A stretch of DNA of 64,000 bases from Chthoniobacter flavus Ellin428 (GCF_000173075.1 NZ_ABVL01000003.1:493995-557994); one strand, 5' to 3'; positions 47,394 to 57,132 are shown, counted from the first letter of the stretch. The notes: generated by a model from the sequence alone, not told the origin. Made by a program: numbers and translations.

Positions 47394-48023
47394 TCACCGC
47401 ATCGCTGACGCGAGCGTTTCGCTTGTTTCCTCGACGGGGATTTCCGCCCGCACGCCACGCCGTTTGCGCAGATATGCCTTGGCCGAATCCGCCATCACCA
47501 GCACGCCGGCGCCCAACATGATGGTGTCCTTCACCACCAGTCGCCCGCGGCCGCTGAGATACGGGAAGCCGTGGGTGGTGTCGCCGAGGGAGGCGACCCA
47601 GGACTCGGGTGTGGTGATGAGAAAGGAGAGCGTGACTACGGCCATGACGGCGACGAGGAAGCCGCCGAGGGTGGCGAATTCGGGACGCCACGGGTGCAGG
47701 CAGAGCAGGAGACCGTAGAAGACGATGACGGCGCCGAGGCCGGAGGAGAAGGTGTAGGTGTGATTCTCTTCGTGCCACTGGCGGTTCGCTGGGACGAGCT
47801 GGCCCTCGGGGTTCATGTGCTTCTTATAATCCGGCACGGGATAGTGGTAGAAGAAGCCCATGAAAGGGCTGTTGGCGACGAAGGGGACGATGCCGTCGGC
47901 TTCGTATTTGCAGACCTTCAAGCTGCCGATCCAGACGAGGACGATGATGAGGCCGAGCCGGGTGAGGGCGACGCCGAGACGGTCGGCGCGCGCCGCGAGT
48001 TCGAAAAGGGAGGTGATGTTCAT
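47394..48023 (-). CDS. DUF417/YkgB family membrane protein (RclC-like)
   Basis: 209 residues. Four hydrophobic segments are visible (TRLGLIIVLVWIGSLKVC; GAVIVFYGLLLCL; FLVAVMAVVTLSFL; DTIMLGAGVLVMA). The N-terminal region and motif YEADGIVPFVANSPFM are typical of the DUF417/YkgB family; E. coli RclC is one member and belongs to a system that resists reactive chlorine. It lies 50 bases downstream of an AraC-type regulator on the same strand, as in the rcl locus where RclR is the regulator, although there rclR is divergent. Confidence 0.9.
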   Translation of the reverse strand: MNITSLFELAARADRLGVALTRLGLIIVLVWIGSLKVCKYEADGIVPFVANSPFMGFFYHYPVPDYKKHMNPEGQLVPANRQWHEENHTYTFSSGLGAVIVFYGLLLCLHPWRPEFATLGGFLVAVMAVVTLSFLITTPESWVASLGDTTHGFPYLSGRGRLVVKDTIMLGAGVLVMADSAKAYLRKRRGVRAEIPVEETSETLASAMR

Positions 48024-48073
48024 GGCATCATCCTAGCCGCACGAACGCGAGGCGGAATGGACGGAAGGCGCGG

Positions 48074-48973
48074 CTACATGGACAAATTGCGCCCACTGCG
48101 GATGGCGGTCTCGAATTCCCGAAAGGCCGAGGGCGAAAAGCCGGTGCCGCGTTTGAAGAGCCGGCTGAAATATAATTCATCGTCGAAACCGACCTCGGCG
48201 GCGATTCCCTTCACCGGTTTGCGCGTGTGCAGGAGTTGCCATTTGGCGTGTTTCAAAATGCGCTCACGGATAAGCGTGGTGAGCGTCTTGCCGAGCTGGC
48301 TTTTGACGATTTTGCCGAGGGCTTTCGGCGACAGATGCAGCCACGCGGCGTAGTCAGCCGGGCTGTGCGCGTGGGGGTAGTGCTCCTCGATGAGCGCGGT
48401 GAGGCGATCGAGCACGGCGGGCGGCCGGGTGTTGGGCGCGGCTGTGGTGCACTCCTGCTGCTCGATCTTGTGACGCGTGGCCTTGATGAGGAAGACCTTG
48501 AGATACGAAAGCAGGATCTCGGAATGGGCCAGCCCGGCGGTCTGCAATTCTTTTTCCATCTGCGCGATGAGACTGGCGAATTCCGCGGAGCGCGGGTCGT
48601 CGAGGGCGATGACTGGGCGGCCGTAGAGATCGTTGAACAGGACGCCGTTGCAGCCGACTTCTTCGTGGTAGGTCTCGATGCAAAAGAAGTTCGCGTGAAA
48701 CTGGATACTCGTGCCGCCGATCGCGGAGTCCGGCGCGAGAAAGAAGGTCTGATACGGTGTGACGAAGAGCAGCGTCGGTGCAGCGAAGGCGTAGGACTGC
48801 AGATCGACATGAAAAGTGCCGCGGCCTTTTTGCACCCACAGTACGGTGAAGAAATTGTTCCGCTGCGGTTGCTGGTAATCTGGCGCGCGGATCGGTGCGA
48901 TCTTGAACGCCACGTCTCCGCGTCGCGGGTCAAATAGTTGCAGCGGGACGGGGCCGGGGGCGGGATTCTTCAC
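48074..48973 (-). CDS. AraC-family transcriptional regulator
   Basis: 299 residues from a GTG at 48973. N-terminal cupin-like effector domain about 15-170 (NNFFTVLWVQKGRGTFHVDL) and two helix-turn-helices at the C-terminus (LSPKALGKIVKSQLGKTLTT; GIAAEVGFDDELYFSRLFKR). Two cysteines lie in FFCIETYHEEVGCNG, which might respond to oxidants. It likely regulates the RclC-like gene downstream; the arrangement argues for a redox or chlorine-stress role, but this is inference. Confidence 0.92.
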   Translation of the reverse strand: MKNPAPGPVPLQLFDPRRGDVAFKIAPIRAPDYQQPQRNNFFTVLWVQKGRGTFHVDLQSYAFAAPTLLFVTPYQTFFLAPDSAIGGTSIQFHANFFCIETYHEEVGCNGVLFNDLYGRPVIALDDPRSAEFASLIAQMEKELQTAGLAHSEILLSYLKVFLIKATRHKIEQQECTTAAPNTRPPAVLDRLTALIEEHYPHAHSPADYAAWLHLSPKALGKIVKSQLGKTLTTLIRERILKHAKWQLLHTRKPVKGIAAEVGFDDELYFSRLFKRGTGFSPSAFREFETAIRSGRNLSM

Positions 48974-49095
48974 AAGAGACGCAGGAGAGCGATCCCTTTG
49001 TCTCGCGGTGATCCGTTACGCGCAAGCGGATACGAGCCTGGCATGAAGCAGTTGTGCGCTTGGAGCATTTTAAACAAAACTGTAGCCGCGACTGA

Positions 49096-49326
49096 TTTAG
49101 ACGCAGAGGACGCCGAGAACGCAGAGGCCGCAGAGGAGGAAACAAAAGGATGAAGATGAAGTGAAGTGCGCCACGCGGTTTTTGGAGATCGACACTCGCT
49201 GTCGGGTAACGCGCTTTTTCATCCCTCATCCTTTTCTCCCTCTGCGGCTCGCCCGTTGCCGACCACCGCTATTCCCCTCCTCCTCCTCGGCCCTCTGCGT
49301 TCTCGGCGCCCTCTGCGTTTAAATCT
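49096..49326. repeat. Long word-repeat hairpin, CGCAGAG family
   Basis: Left arm 49096-49150 (GACGCAGAGGACGCC, AACGCAGAGGCCGCAGAG, then AAAAGGATGA) and right arm 49227-49326 (TCATCCTTTTC, CCCTCTGCGG, CCTCTGCGTTCTCGG, CCTCTGCGTTT). The 470-base gap 48974-49443 contains only this structure and no recognised gene. Confidence 0.8.
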
Positions 49327-49443
49327 GCCCCAGTATCTCGGATGATGTACGGCTACAGTTTAAGTCTCATCCGTGCAACCCGTAATCCGTGTGTCAAAAA
49401 TCCCTCGTCCGACTTTCGCTACGCCCCTCTTGGCGCGAGGATT

Positions 49444-50325
49444 TCAGCGAACGGGGGCGGCGATGGCGTTGGGATGGGTGGTCAGCCACGCCTGGATCTT
49501 GTCGGCGCCGGCTTTGAAAACGGCGTCGCGTTCCGTGCCTGGACCGTTCGGGCCGGCGCAGGGAATTTCCACGATGAACTCGCTGACGGTGGCATCGACC
49601 ACGGCCATGTTGGGCGCCCAGCCGCCTTCATCGGGGCCGCCAAAGCCCGCGGCGACCGCCCGCGGGACCTTGTTCAATTCGTTCTCGTGATGCACGAAGA
49701 CCAGGACGAGCGAGTCCTTGAAGGCTTCGTAAAAATGCAGGAGTGCATTGCCGCCGCCGCTCTGACGGGCGGAGACGCGCTTGTCGAAGAATTGATTCCA
49801 GACCATGAGGAATCCGAGCGGCTTGTGTTCGCGCTGGGCCTTGGCCTTGGCTGCCGCGAGGCTGTCGAGGTTGAAGGCATCGCTCATGTGCACGGCGCCC
49901 ACGGGTGCTTTCTTTGCGTCTTCGAGACCTCGGGTGAAGCGATTGGGAAGATTCGCCGGTTGCAGCGCCTGGGCAGTTTCGGACGGAAAAAGCGTGACAG
50001 GAGTATTGGGCTCCGAAACGGAGGGCGGCGGAGTGGTGTGATGGGCGCGATAGGCGGCGACGGCTTCCGCCGAGGCGACTGCGGCTGGGGCGCGCAGGAA
50101 ATCGATCAAGGCCGGAGATGCACCCGCGGCGCGCAGAGCGCGTTCCTGCTCGGCGGTGAGCGGCTCGAGCAACTTGCGCCGCGCCGCTTCGTTCAGGATC
50201 GTTTGCTGGTTTTCACCGGTGCGGAGAAGCAGCGAGATCTCCTGGTAACTGATCGGGTCCGCCGCAATGGCGGAGGAGAGTCCGAGCAAGCCGAGGGAGA
50301 GGATAACGAGCGCGACGCGTTTCAT
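49444..50325 (-). CDS. Secreted hypothetical protein
   Basis: 293 residues from the ATG at 50325, whose signal peptide (KRVALVILSLGLLGLSSAIA) fits; upstream open codons would add 21 unlikely residues. The N-terminal part has an Ala/Leu-rich helical segment (RKLLEPLTAEQERALRAAG). The C-terminal half resembles thioredoxin-like or secreted alpha/beta segments (PLGFLMVWNQFFDKRVS; SLVLVFVHHENELNKVP) but lacks a CxxC. No family is recognised. Confidence 0.7.
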   Translation of the reverse strand: MKRVALVILSLGLLGLSSAIAADPISYQEISLLLRTGENQQTILNEAARRKLLEPLTAEQERALRAAGASPALIDFLRAPAAVASAEAVAAYRAHHTTPPPSVSEPNTPVTLFPSETAQALQPANLPNRFTRGLEDAKKAPVGAVHMSDAFNLDSLAAAKAKAQREHKPLGFLMVWNQFFDKRVSARQSGGGNALLHFYEAFKDSLVLVFVHHENELNKVPRAVAAGFGGPDEGGWAPNMAVVDATVSEFIVEIPCAGPNGPGTERDAVFKAGADKIQAWLTTHPNAIAAPVR

Positions 50326-50426
50326 AGAGAGTGCCCGGAAAGAAGCACGTGGCATACCGGCGGACTCATCTCTCGAAGGGGAGCACACGGATTCACCGCG
50401 AAGTCACAAAGCCCGCGGCGATCCGG

Positions 50427-50924
50427 TCAATGCCTCAGGAAATTCTTCAGCGGGGCGTAATACATATCCGCAGAGGGCATGGGCTGGAGTTTGCCATGCC
50501 ACATCGTTTCTGCGTAGAGCGTGAGCAGGAAGGAAAAATGAGGATCTTCCAATTCCTTGGGCGTGACGGTGAATGTGCACGTCATCGTTTTGTCACTTCG
50601 CTCGGCAGGTAATTTGCGGACCGGTGAGGCGGTCTCGGAGCGGAAAGGAAGCGCGGGGTTGTCCTTTACTTGCTGCTCCGAGTGCTGCTCGATCACCACG
50701 TTGGCCAATACGGTTGTGACCATGGATGGGAACTTCGCACCGTGATTGAGGATCTTGAAAGTGAACTGGATATCTCCGTTCGGAAGGCGCTCGGGATGAA
50801 TACGAAATTCCAGTGGAGTTTGGGTCGGCCCGCCGGGCTTTAGTTCCATCAGCGTCGAAGCCGCTCCGACCGTGGAAGAAATCGCGAGTAAAACGACAAC
50901 TGCGGCGAGCCAGGGACACCACAT
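50427..50924 (-). CDS. Secreted hypothetical protein
   Basis: 165 residues with an N-terminal hydrophobic signal (LAAVVVLLAISSTVGAAS). The mature part is a beta-rich domain (IQFTFKILNHGAKFPSMVT; TCTFTVTPKELEDPHFSFLL) that looks like an Ig or cohesin-like sandwich. No named family. It precedes the 49444-50325 gene by about 100 bases on the same strand. Confidence 0.65.
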   Translation of the reverse strand: MWCPWLAAVVVLLAISSTVGAASTLMELKPGGPTQTPLEFRIHPERLPNGDIQFTFKILNHGAKFPSMVTTVLANVVIEQHSEQQVKDNPALPFRSETASPVRKLPAERSDKTMTCTFTVTPKELEDPHFSFLLTLYAETMWHGKLQPMPSADMYYAPLKNFLRH

Positions 50925-51031
50925 GGCGGAATGCTCTCATTTACCGCTCAGGAGCTCCATCCCATAATTCACGGGAGTGGAAACAAAGAACCGGCGGCGT
51001 CTTCCGCAGCGTAGTCATGAGGAACACCACC

Positions 51032-51418
51032 ATGCTCAAAACCAAATCCATTCATACCCCGATCAAGAAGGAAGACGGCCTGCGCATTTTGGTGGCGCGC
51101 TATCGTGGACATCGCGTGCCGACGAGTCTCTACGATGTGTGGATGGCGTGTCTCGGGCCGAGCGAGCGGTTACTCAAGACGGTGCATGAGATCGATTGGC
51201 GGGATTGGTCGAGGAGTTATCGCCAGGAGATGCTGGGCGAGGGAGAACATGAGAAGGAGAACCCGGTGATTCGTAATGCGGGGCAGAAGTTTACGCTGCG
51301 GCTGATCAAGCATCTGGCGAAGGAACAGAATGTGACTTTGCTTTGTCATTGCCCGGAGGATACGGAGCATTGCCATCGGTTTCTGCTGCGGGATTTGATC
51401 GAGAGCGCGAAGGTTTGA
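51032..51418 (+). CDS. DUF488 family protein
   Basis: 128 residues from the ATG at 51032, preceded at nine bases by GAGGA, a usable ribosome site. The DUF488 signature is visible: ARYRGHRVPTSLYDVWMACL and LLCHCPEDTEHCHRFLLRDL, with the Cys/His pattern CHC...HCHR typical of the family. Some DUF488 proteins are linked to nucleic-acid or viral defence contexts, but the function is unknown. Its neighbours here are unrelated. Confidence 0.85.
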   Translation: MLKTKSIHTPIKKEDGLRILVARYRGHRVPTSLYDVWMACLGPSERLLKTVHEIDWRDWSRSYRQEMLGEGEHEKENPVIRNAGQKFTLRLIKHLAKEQNVTLLCHCPEDTEHCHRFLLRDLIESAKV

Positions 51419-51477
51419 GCGGCGGAGCGGTGGAGGAAGGCAGATGGTCCCGCGGCGCGGGAGCAGATGGTCGGCGC

Positions 51478-53127
51478 TCAGACTGACTTCTGCTTCAGCA
51501 CGCGCCGGGCGCGGTGGGCCTGCCAGACCATGAGCCATACCGGGCACCAGGCGATGCTGAAGAGCAGGGGATGGCGCATGAGCCAGTTGGCGTAGTAGAA
51601 GAAGGCGATGGAGCGGTCGGCTTCGCGCGCGGCGGCGTCGTTGGCGTGTGCGGCCCAGGCGGATTGACCCACCGCGAAATCGCGCGCGGCGGCCATGCCA
51701 CCTTCCGCTGCGTGCCAGCCGAGGGCGGTTCCGCCGTGGGCGAAATAGCCGATGGCCAGGCCGCCCGTCGCGCCATAGAGTCCGATGGCCAGGCCGGCAA
51801 AGGCGACGGCGCCGAGGGAGACGCCACCCATGGCCATGAGACCGAGGGAAAATCCGCCGATGCTAATGCCACCGACCGCGAATCCACCGATGGAAAGGAG
51901 GACACCGATGGCCACATCGCCAATGGCGATCCACCCGATGGCGGGGCGCAGCTTCGTGCCATAGGGACGTCCGGTGCGGATGTGCAGCAACGGCAGTCCG
52001 AGGAATTTCCAGGGGCTGATGTATTCGAAAGTGCGCCACACCTCAGCGGCACGAGCGGTGGCTTCGGGGCTGCGATGAGCGGCTTGCGCGGCGCGCACGC
52101 GCAAATGGGCCCGGCGGAAGCGAAGGATCATCACCGTCAACGCAACCACATAAAGCAGCGGCAAGAGCGAGCCGAGGGCGACAGCGAGGCCGGTGCGCTC
52201 GTGCCAGATGCGGTATTCGAACGGCATGGCGAAGCCCATGAGGACGAGGAAGGCAATGACGAGCCAGACCATGGCGCTCGCCTGGCGGCGAATGAGCCGG
52301 CGTTCTTCTTCGGTTTCGGCGGCATCGAGGCTGGCGCGCACGCCAAACCATGCCCCGAGACAGCCGGCCAGCGGTCCAATGAGCAGGGCGAGAAAAGACA
52401 GCCAGCCGACAGACGTGGCACTGGCCCCGGTCTTCACGGCGGCGGTGCCGAGCGTGGCCGCGGTGGCTGAGGTTTTCACGAGCGGCAGCGCGGCGATGAC
52501 GCCGAGGGTGAAGGCGCGGCCGGGTGTGCTCATGCGCAGCGCACCTTCCACGAAGCGGGCGACTTGCTCCTGCAGCAGTTTGCGGCCGCGCGAGAGGCGC
52601 TGTTTGGCGGCGTCCTCGGTGAGTTCGAGCGCGGCGGCCACCTGCTCCACGGATTGTTCTTCGCGGTAGAAGAGGATGAGCGGTTCGCGATAAGTCTCCG
52701 GGATGCGCTCGAGCGAACGCCAGAGGATCGCCTCTTCCTCACGCGAAATGGCCTGGTCGGCGGGGCCGGGCGTGGGCACGTGATGTTCGTCCTGGAGTTC
52801 CTCCGCGGCGCAAGCGGGTTCGCGGCCTTCGCGCCGCCGGGTGTTGGCGCTGAGTCGTCGCGCGATGCCGCACAGCCACGGGCGCAATTTTTCCGGCTCG
52901 CGGAGCTGGCGCAATTCCTTCCACGCGACGAAGAAGACTTCCTGGGCGAGATCTTCGCTGCGGCTCAGGCTGCCGGTGGCGTTGTAGGTCAGCGAGCAGA
53001 TGAGCGTCTGGTAGCGCGTGACGATTTCGGCAAAGGCGGGTGCTCCGTCCACGAGACAGCGCTGGACGAGATCGGCGTCATGGGGAGCAGTGGCGGCCGC
53101 GGTGGGCATGGGGTCGAGATGGATCAT
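51478..53127 (-). CDS. ECF-family sigma factor fused to a C-terminal membrane domain
   Basis: 549 residues. Residues about 15-195 are a complete sigma-70 ECF module: region 2 (ITRYQTLICSLTYNATG, SLSRSEDLAQEVFFVAWKEL) and region 4 (SLERIPETYREPLILFYREE, ELTEDAAKQRLSRGRKLLQ). After it come about six hydrophobic segments and a repetitive glycine-rich block (GGFAVGGISIGGFSLGLMAM) near 410-450. The protein is therefore a membrane-anchored sigma factor. Instead of a separate anti-sigma factor, the membrane part may sense or hold the sigma module; no anti-sigma gene is adjacent. Confidence 0.88.
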   Translation of the reverse strand: MIHLDPMPTAAATAPHDADLVQRCLVDGAPAFAEIVTRYQTLICSLTYNATGSLSRSEDLAQEVFFVAWKELRQLREPEKLRPWLCGIARRLSANTRRREGREPACAAEELQDEHHVPTPGPADQAISREEEAILWRSLERIPETYREPLILFYREEQSVEQVAAALELTEDAAKQRLSRGRKLLQEQVARFVEGALRMSTPGRAFTLGVIAALPLVKTSATAATLGTAAVKTGASATSVGWLSFLALLIGPLAGCLGAWFGVRASLDAAETEEERRLIRRQASAMVWLVIAFLVLMGFAMPFEYRIWHERTGLAVALGSLLPLLYVVALTVMILRFRRAHLRVRAAQAAHRSPEATARAAEVWRTFEYISPWKFLGLPLLHIRTGRPYGTKLRPAIGWIAIGDVAIGVLLSIGGFAVGGISIGGFSLGLMAMGGVSLGAVAFAGLAIGLYGATGGLAIGYFAHGGTALGWHAAEGGMAAARDFAVGQSAWAAHANDAAAREADRSIAFFYYANWLMRHPLLFSIAWCPVWLMVWQAHRARRVLKQKSV

Positions 53128-53164
53128 AGCACTCTCGAAGTGGTCGGCGGAGGGGAAAAGGTGA

Positions 53165-53215
53165 CGGGGTATTTTAGTGCTTGGTAATTAGTGATCAGTG
53201 AGCAGTAATCAGTGA
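53165..53215. repeat. Word repeat, AGTGATC/AGTAATC family (one-sided)
   Basis: Words TAATTAGTGA, TCAGTGA, GCAGTAA and TCAGTGA follow each other at 53185-53215. No inverted arm is found nearby. It lies at the 3' end of the 53209-53679 frame. Confidence 0.55.
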
Positions 53216-53679
53216 CCCGTTTTTCGGGCGAAGAAATAGGTTCGGGCCGCAGGCCGGCCGAGGGCGAGATGGACGGAGAGGACGAAGGCGCAGAGGATGG
53301 CGCCGACGACGGTGATCCAGAGGCGGAGGCCGAGGGGCAGGTGAGGATAGAGGAACCAGATGCCGATGGAGGGCAGCGCGTAGAGAATCGCGACGAGGAG
53401 TGCGAGGATGCGGGTGGTCCACCAGGCCCAACGGTGGCGGGTGCAAATACCCCAGAAAAGTGCGGCCGGCAGCGGCAGGACGAAAAGGCTGCGGGCGATG
53501 GCGTGGTCGTGCCGGAAATAGGAATCGGAGATTTTCCAGCGTGAGCAAGCCGAGGAAGAGGATGAGGACGAGGGCGACGAAGAGGACGCTGTGCGGGAGG
53601 CGAACCCGGGAGGCCGGATTGCGGGGCGAAGGGAAGAGCGGTGTGGGAGGTGGACGCGGGCGGGAGTGATTTCGTGCAT
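53209..53679 (-). CDS. Small membrane protein, frame uncertain in the N-terminal half
   Basis: The C-terminal half has two clear membrane helices (IARSLFVLPLPAALFWGI; TRILALLVAILYALPSIGIW) and a third (WITVVGAILCAFVLSVHLAL). From the ATG at 53679 (MHEITPARVHLP) the first 60 residues in this frame become Ser-rich (ASSSSPSSSSSSSACS). In the neighbouring frame the same bases encode HSVLFVALVLILFLGLLTL, an obvious membrane helix. Two compensating one-base shifts would join these into one four-helix protein. Function unknown. Confidence 0.5.
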   Translation of the reverse strand: MHEITPARVHLPHRSSLRPAIRPPGFASRTASSSSPSSSSSSSACSRWKISDSYFRHDHAIARSLFVLPLPAALFWGICTRHRWAWWTTRILALLVAILYALPSIGIWFLYPHLPLGLRLWITVVGAILCAFVLSVHLALGRPAARTYFFARKTGH

Positions 53680-53782
53680 AAGTACCCGCAAGTGGTCCGC
53701 TCTCGCGAAAAGGTGACGGACAAAAGAATGAGCGGCGCCCGGAAGGACGCCGCTCATCGATCAACCGAAAGCCGTTGCCGCT

Positions 53783-54229
<447 letters not shown>

Positions 54230-54385
54230 GGCGAGGGGGGAAATTAAGGCCACGAGCACGGGGTTCGGCAACTGGAAAAGCATTTGCATGAGCGCGGAGG
54301 AGCGATAACGCCGGTCGCAAATCGATTTTCAAGCTTCCCCAGCGCAACGATTTGCGTCACGGAAGGGACCCTCCCTCCCACGACC

Positions 54386-57010
54386 ATGAAGTTCCTCCCC
54401 CCAGTCCTTTGTTTTTCCCTCGTCTGCGGAATCAGCGGCCTCGCGAAAGACGCGGCGCCATCGAAAACGGCGGCACCGCGCAAGCTCGTTGGCGAACAAC
54501 CGGAGGGCGGCGTGCTGGTGACGACGAATCAAATCGTCACACCGATTGGGAAGGTCGAGCGCACTGAGGGCGTGCGGCCGAAGGACATGGCGCTCTCGCC
54601 GGATGGCGCGACGCTGGCCGTTCTGACGACGTCGAAAGTGCTTTTCTACACACCGGATGGCACCTTGAAAACGAGCGTCGCGGTCAAGCCGGGGCCGCTC
54701 GGTCTCGTGTGGCGGCCGGATGGATCGGCGCTGTATGTCAGCGGGGAGGATGGCGCGGTCTACCGCATTGCGCGCGAGGGAGCGGCGTGGAAGGCGACGA
54801 CCTTTCCCGCGGTCGACCCGGCGAAGAAGGTGAAGCTGTTTTCCCTGCAGGATTTGTCGCCCGCCAGTTCGGCGAAGGAAACCACCGGGCCGCGGCGCAA
54901 GCACGATCCGCAGGTGACCGGTCTGGCGGTGTCGCCGGATGGAAAGCGGCTCTACGTCGCGCTGGGAATCAGCAACGCGGTATCCGTGGTCGACCTCGAT
55001 TCGCTGCAAGGCGGAGAGCTGATCCCGACCGGGATCGCGCCGTACCGCATCGCGCTCTCGCCCGATGGCCGGACGCTGTATTGCGCGAATCGCGGGGGAC
55101 GCGCTCCGCGCGCCGGCGAAGCCAGCGCTCCGTCGGCGGGGACCGAGGTGCGCGTGGACCCGCGCACCGACGCGGCCCTGCGCGGCAGCCTCACGATCAT
55201 CGACACCGAAAAGCTTACGGGCGCGGAAGTCGAAGTCGGACGCCAGCCTTCCGACCTGGCGTTTTCCACGGATGGCAAGACGCTCTACATCGCCAATTCC
55301 GATGACGATACCGTGGGCGTCTTCGACACCGAAAAGCAGAAGCTGGCCGGCAGCTTTGCCTTGCACCCGGAGCAGGATCCCGGCTTTGGACAGATTCCCA
55401 ATGCGCTGGCCCTGTCGCACGATGGCAAAACGCTCTTCGTCGCCTGCGGCGGTGCGAATGCAGTGGCCGCGCTCGATCTGCCGGGCGGAAAGATTTCCGG
55501 TTACTATCCCGCGGGCTGGTATCCCATTTCCGTGGTGGAACGCGATGGGCGGCTTTTCTTCGCGAGCAGCAAGGGCTTCGGCGCGCGCTATGCGAAGCCG
55601 GGCGAAGGGTACAAGGTGCTGGGTTCGATGGGCACGATGCAATTCATCGAGACCGCAAAGTTGCCGCCGAAAGCGGAACTCACGCGACAGGTCGCGTTGA
55701 ACAATGGCTGGGGCAAGGAAGAGTTGCCGGCGCGTCCGGATCGGAAACCGATGCCGATTCCCGAGCGAGCGGGGGAGCCGTCGCTTTTCAAGCACGTGGT
55801 CTTCATCATCAAGGAAAACCACACCTACGACAGCACGCTGGGCGACATGGCCGCGGGTAATGGCGAGGCGAAGCTCTGTATGTTTGGCGAAGAGGTCACG
55901 CCGAACCAGCATGCGCTGGCCCGCCAGTGGGTGTTGCTCGATAACACTTACACCAGCGGCACGAATTCCGCCGACGGACACCAGTGGACGATGTCCGGCG
56001 TGGCCAATGGCTACATGGAGCAGAACTACGCCGCGCATTCGCGCAGCTATCCTTACGATGGCGGCGATCCGCTGGCCTATTCGCCCGAGGGATTTTTGTG
56101 GAATGCGGCGCTCAAGGCCGGGAAGTCCGTGCGCGTGTATGGCGAGTTCGTCAACAAGCCGCACATTCTCGACAAGACGACGGGAAAGAAGAGCACGCCG
56201 CCGTGGAAGGATCTCTGGGCGGATTACCACGCGGGCGGGGCGAAGTTTGAGATTACCTCGGACACCGACAACGCCGCGCTGAAGCCGTATCTGCATCCGC
56301 ACTACATCGGCTTTCCGACGAATGTTTCCGACCAGTGGCGGGCCGATCAATATCTGGCGGAGCTCAAGACCTTCGAAGCTTCCGGGAAGATGCCCGACTT
56401 GAGCATCCTGCTGCTGCCGAACGATCACACGACGGGCACGAAGCCGGGCTTTCCCACCCCGCGCGCGGCGGTGGCGGACAACGATCTGGCGTTGGGGCGG
56501 ATCGTCGAAGCGCTGACCCATTCGCGCTTTTGGAAGGAGACGCTGGTCCTGGTGATCGAGGATGATTCACAGCTCGGGATGGATCACGTTGACGGACATC
56601 GCACGATGGCTTTTTGCGTGTCGCCGTACACCCGGCGCGGGGCGGTGGTGAGCGAGGTCTACAATCACACCTCGCTCCTGCGGACGATGGAGCTGGTGCT
56701 GGGATTCCCGGCGATGAATCGCTTCGACCGGACGGCGACGCCGATGACGGCGTGCTTTGGCGACCGCGCGGATGAGTCGCCCTACACGCTCATCGCCAAC
56801 CGGGTGCCGCTGGATGAGATGAACCCGCCGGCATCGGCGTTGCGCGGTGAGCGGAAGCGTTGGGCGCTGGCCTGTGCGCGGCTCGATTGGTCGGATGTGG
56901 ATCGCGCGAATCCGAACGTCGTGGCCCATGCAGTATGGGAGGTCCAACGGCCCGGCGAAGCCTTTCCCAGGAAGTGGTACAATCTGAATGTGAAGGGTGA
57001 TGAGGACTAA
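54386..57010 (+). CDS. Secreted bifunctional YncE-type propeller / alkaline phosphatase-like protein
   Basis: 874 residues from the ATG at 54386, chosen for its signal peptide (KFLPPVLCFSLVCGISGLA). The N-terminal half is a seven-bladed YncE-like propeller (MALSPDGATLAVLTTSKVL; GLAVSPDGKRLYVALGISNA; FSTDGKTLYIANSDDDTVGV). The C-terminal half is a phosphoesterase of the alkaline-phosphatase superfamily (HVVFIIKENHTYDSTLGDMA, LLPNDHTTGTKPGFPTPRA, VIEDDSQLGMDHVDGHR). This fusion is known in Verrucomicrobiota; substrates are not defined. Confidence 0.92.
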   Translation: MKFLPPVLCFSLVCGISGLAKDAAPSKTAAPRKLVGEQPEGGVLVTTNQIVTPIGKVERTEGVRPKDMALSPDGATLAVLTTSKVLFYTPDGTLKTSVAVKPGPLGLVWRPDGSALYVSGEDGAVYRIAREGAAWKATTFPAVDPAKKVKLFSLQDLSPASSAKETTGPRRKHDPQVTGLAVSPDGKRLYVALGISNAVSVVDLDSLQGGELIPTGIAPYRIALSPDGRTLYCANRGGRAPRAGEASAPSAGTEVRVDPRTDAALRGSLTIIDTEKLTGAEVEVGRQPSDLAFSTDGKTLYIANSDDDTVGVFDTEKQKLAGSFALHPEQDPGFGQIPNALALSHDGKTLFVACGGANAVAALDLPGGKISGYYPAGWYPISVVERDGRLFFASSKGFGARYAKPGEGYKVLGSMGTMQFIETAKLPPKAELTRQVALNNGWGKEELPARPDRKPMPIPERAGEPSLFKHVVFIIKENHTYDSTLGDMAAGNGEAKLCMFGEEVTPNQHALARQWVLLDNTYTSGTNSADGHQWTMSGVANGYMEQNYAAHSRSYPYDGGDPLAYSPEGFLWNAALKAGKSVRVYGEFVNKPHILDKTTGKKSTPPWKDLWADYHAGGAKFEITSDTDNAALKPYLHPHYIGFPTNVSDQWRADQYLAELKTFEASGKMPDLSILLLPNDHTTGTKPGFPTPRAAVADNDLALGRIVEALTHSRFWKETLVLVIEDDSQLGMDHVDGHRTMAFCVSPYTRRGAVVSEVYNHTSLLRTMELVLGFPAMNRFDRTATPMTACFGDRADESPYTLIANRVPLDEMNPPASALRGERKRWALACARLDWSDVDRANPNVVAHAVWEVQRPGEAFPRKWYNLNVKGDED

Positions 57011-57132
57011 GAGATTGTGAAATAAAGCGGCAGCGAGATTATTTGGCCCGCGAATCACACCGATGACGCGAATGAAAAGTACGCCCATTTGGGTCATTCG
57101 TGTTATTCGCGGGCCCTTTTTTCACAGTCTCT
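57010..57132 (+). terminator. Nested hairpin terminator after the propeller-phosphatase gene
   Basis: Inner stem GGCCCGCGAAT (57045-57055) with ATTCGCGGGCC (57105-57115), followed by a run of six T. Outer arms AGAGATTGTGAAA (57010-57022) and TTTCACAGTCTCT (57120-57132) enclose it. The interior holds a smaller CGCGAAT/TCATTCG word pair, so it doubles as a word-repeat hairpin. Confidence 0.75.

Noticed and set aside
53209..53679. Ser-rich leader as a real protein linker
   Set aside because: The neighbouring frame encodes a clear membrane helix over the same bases, so the Ser-rich reading is doubtful and is kept only with low confidence.
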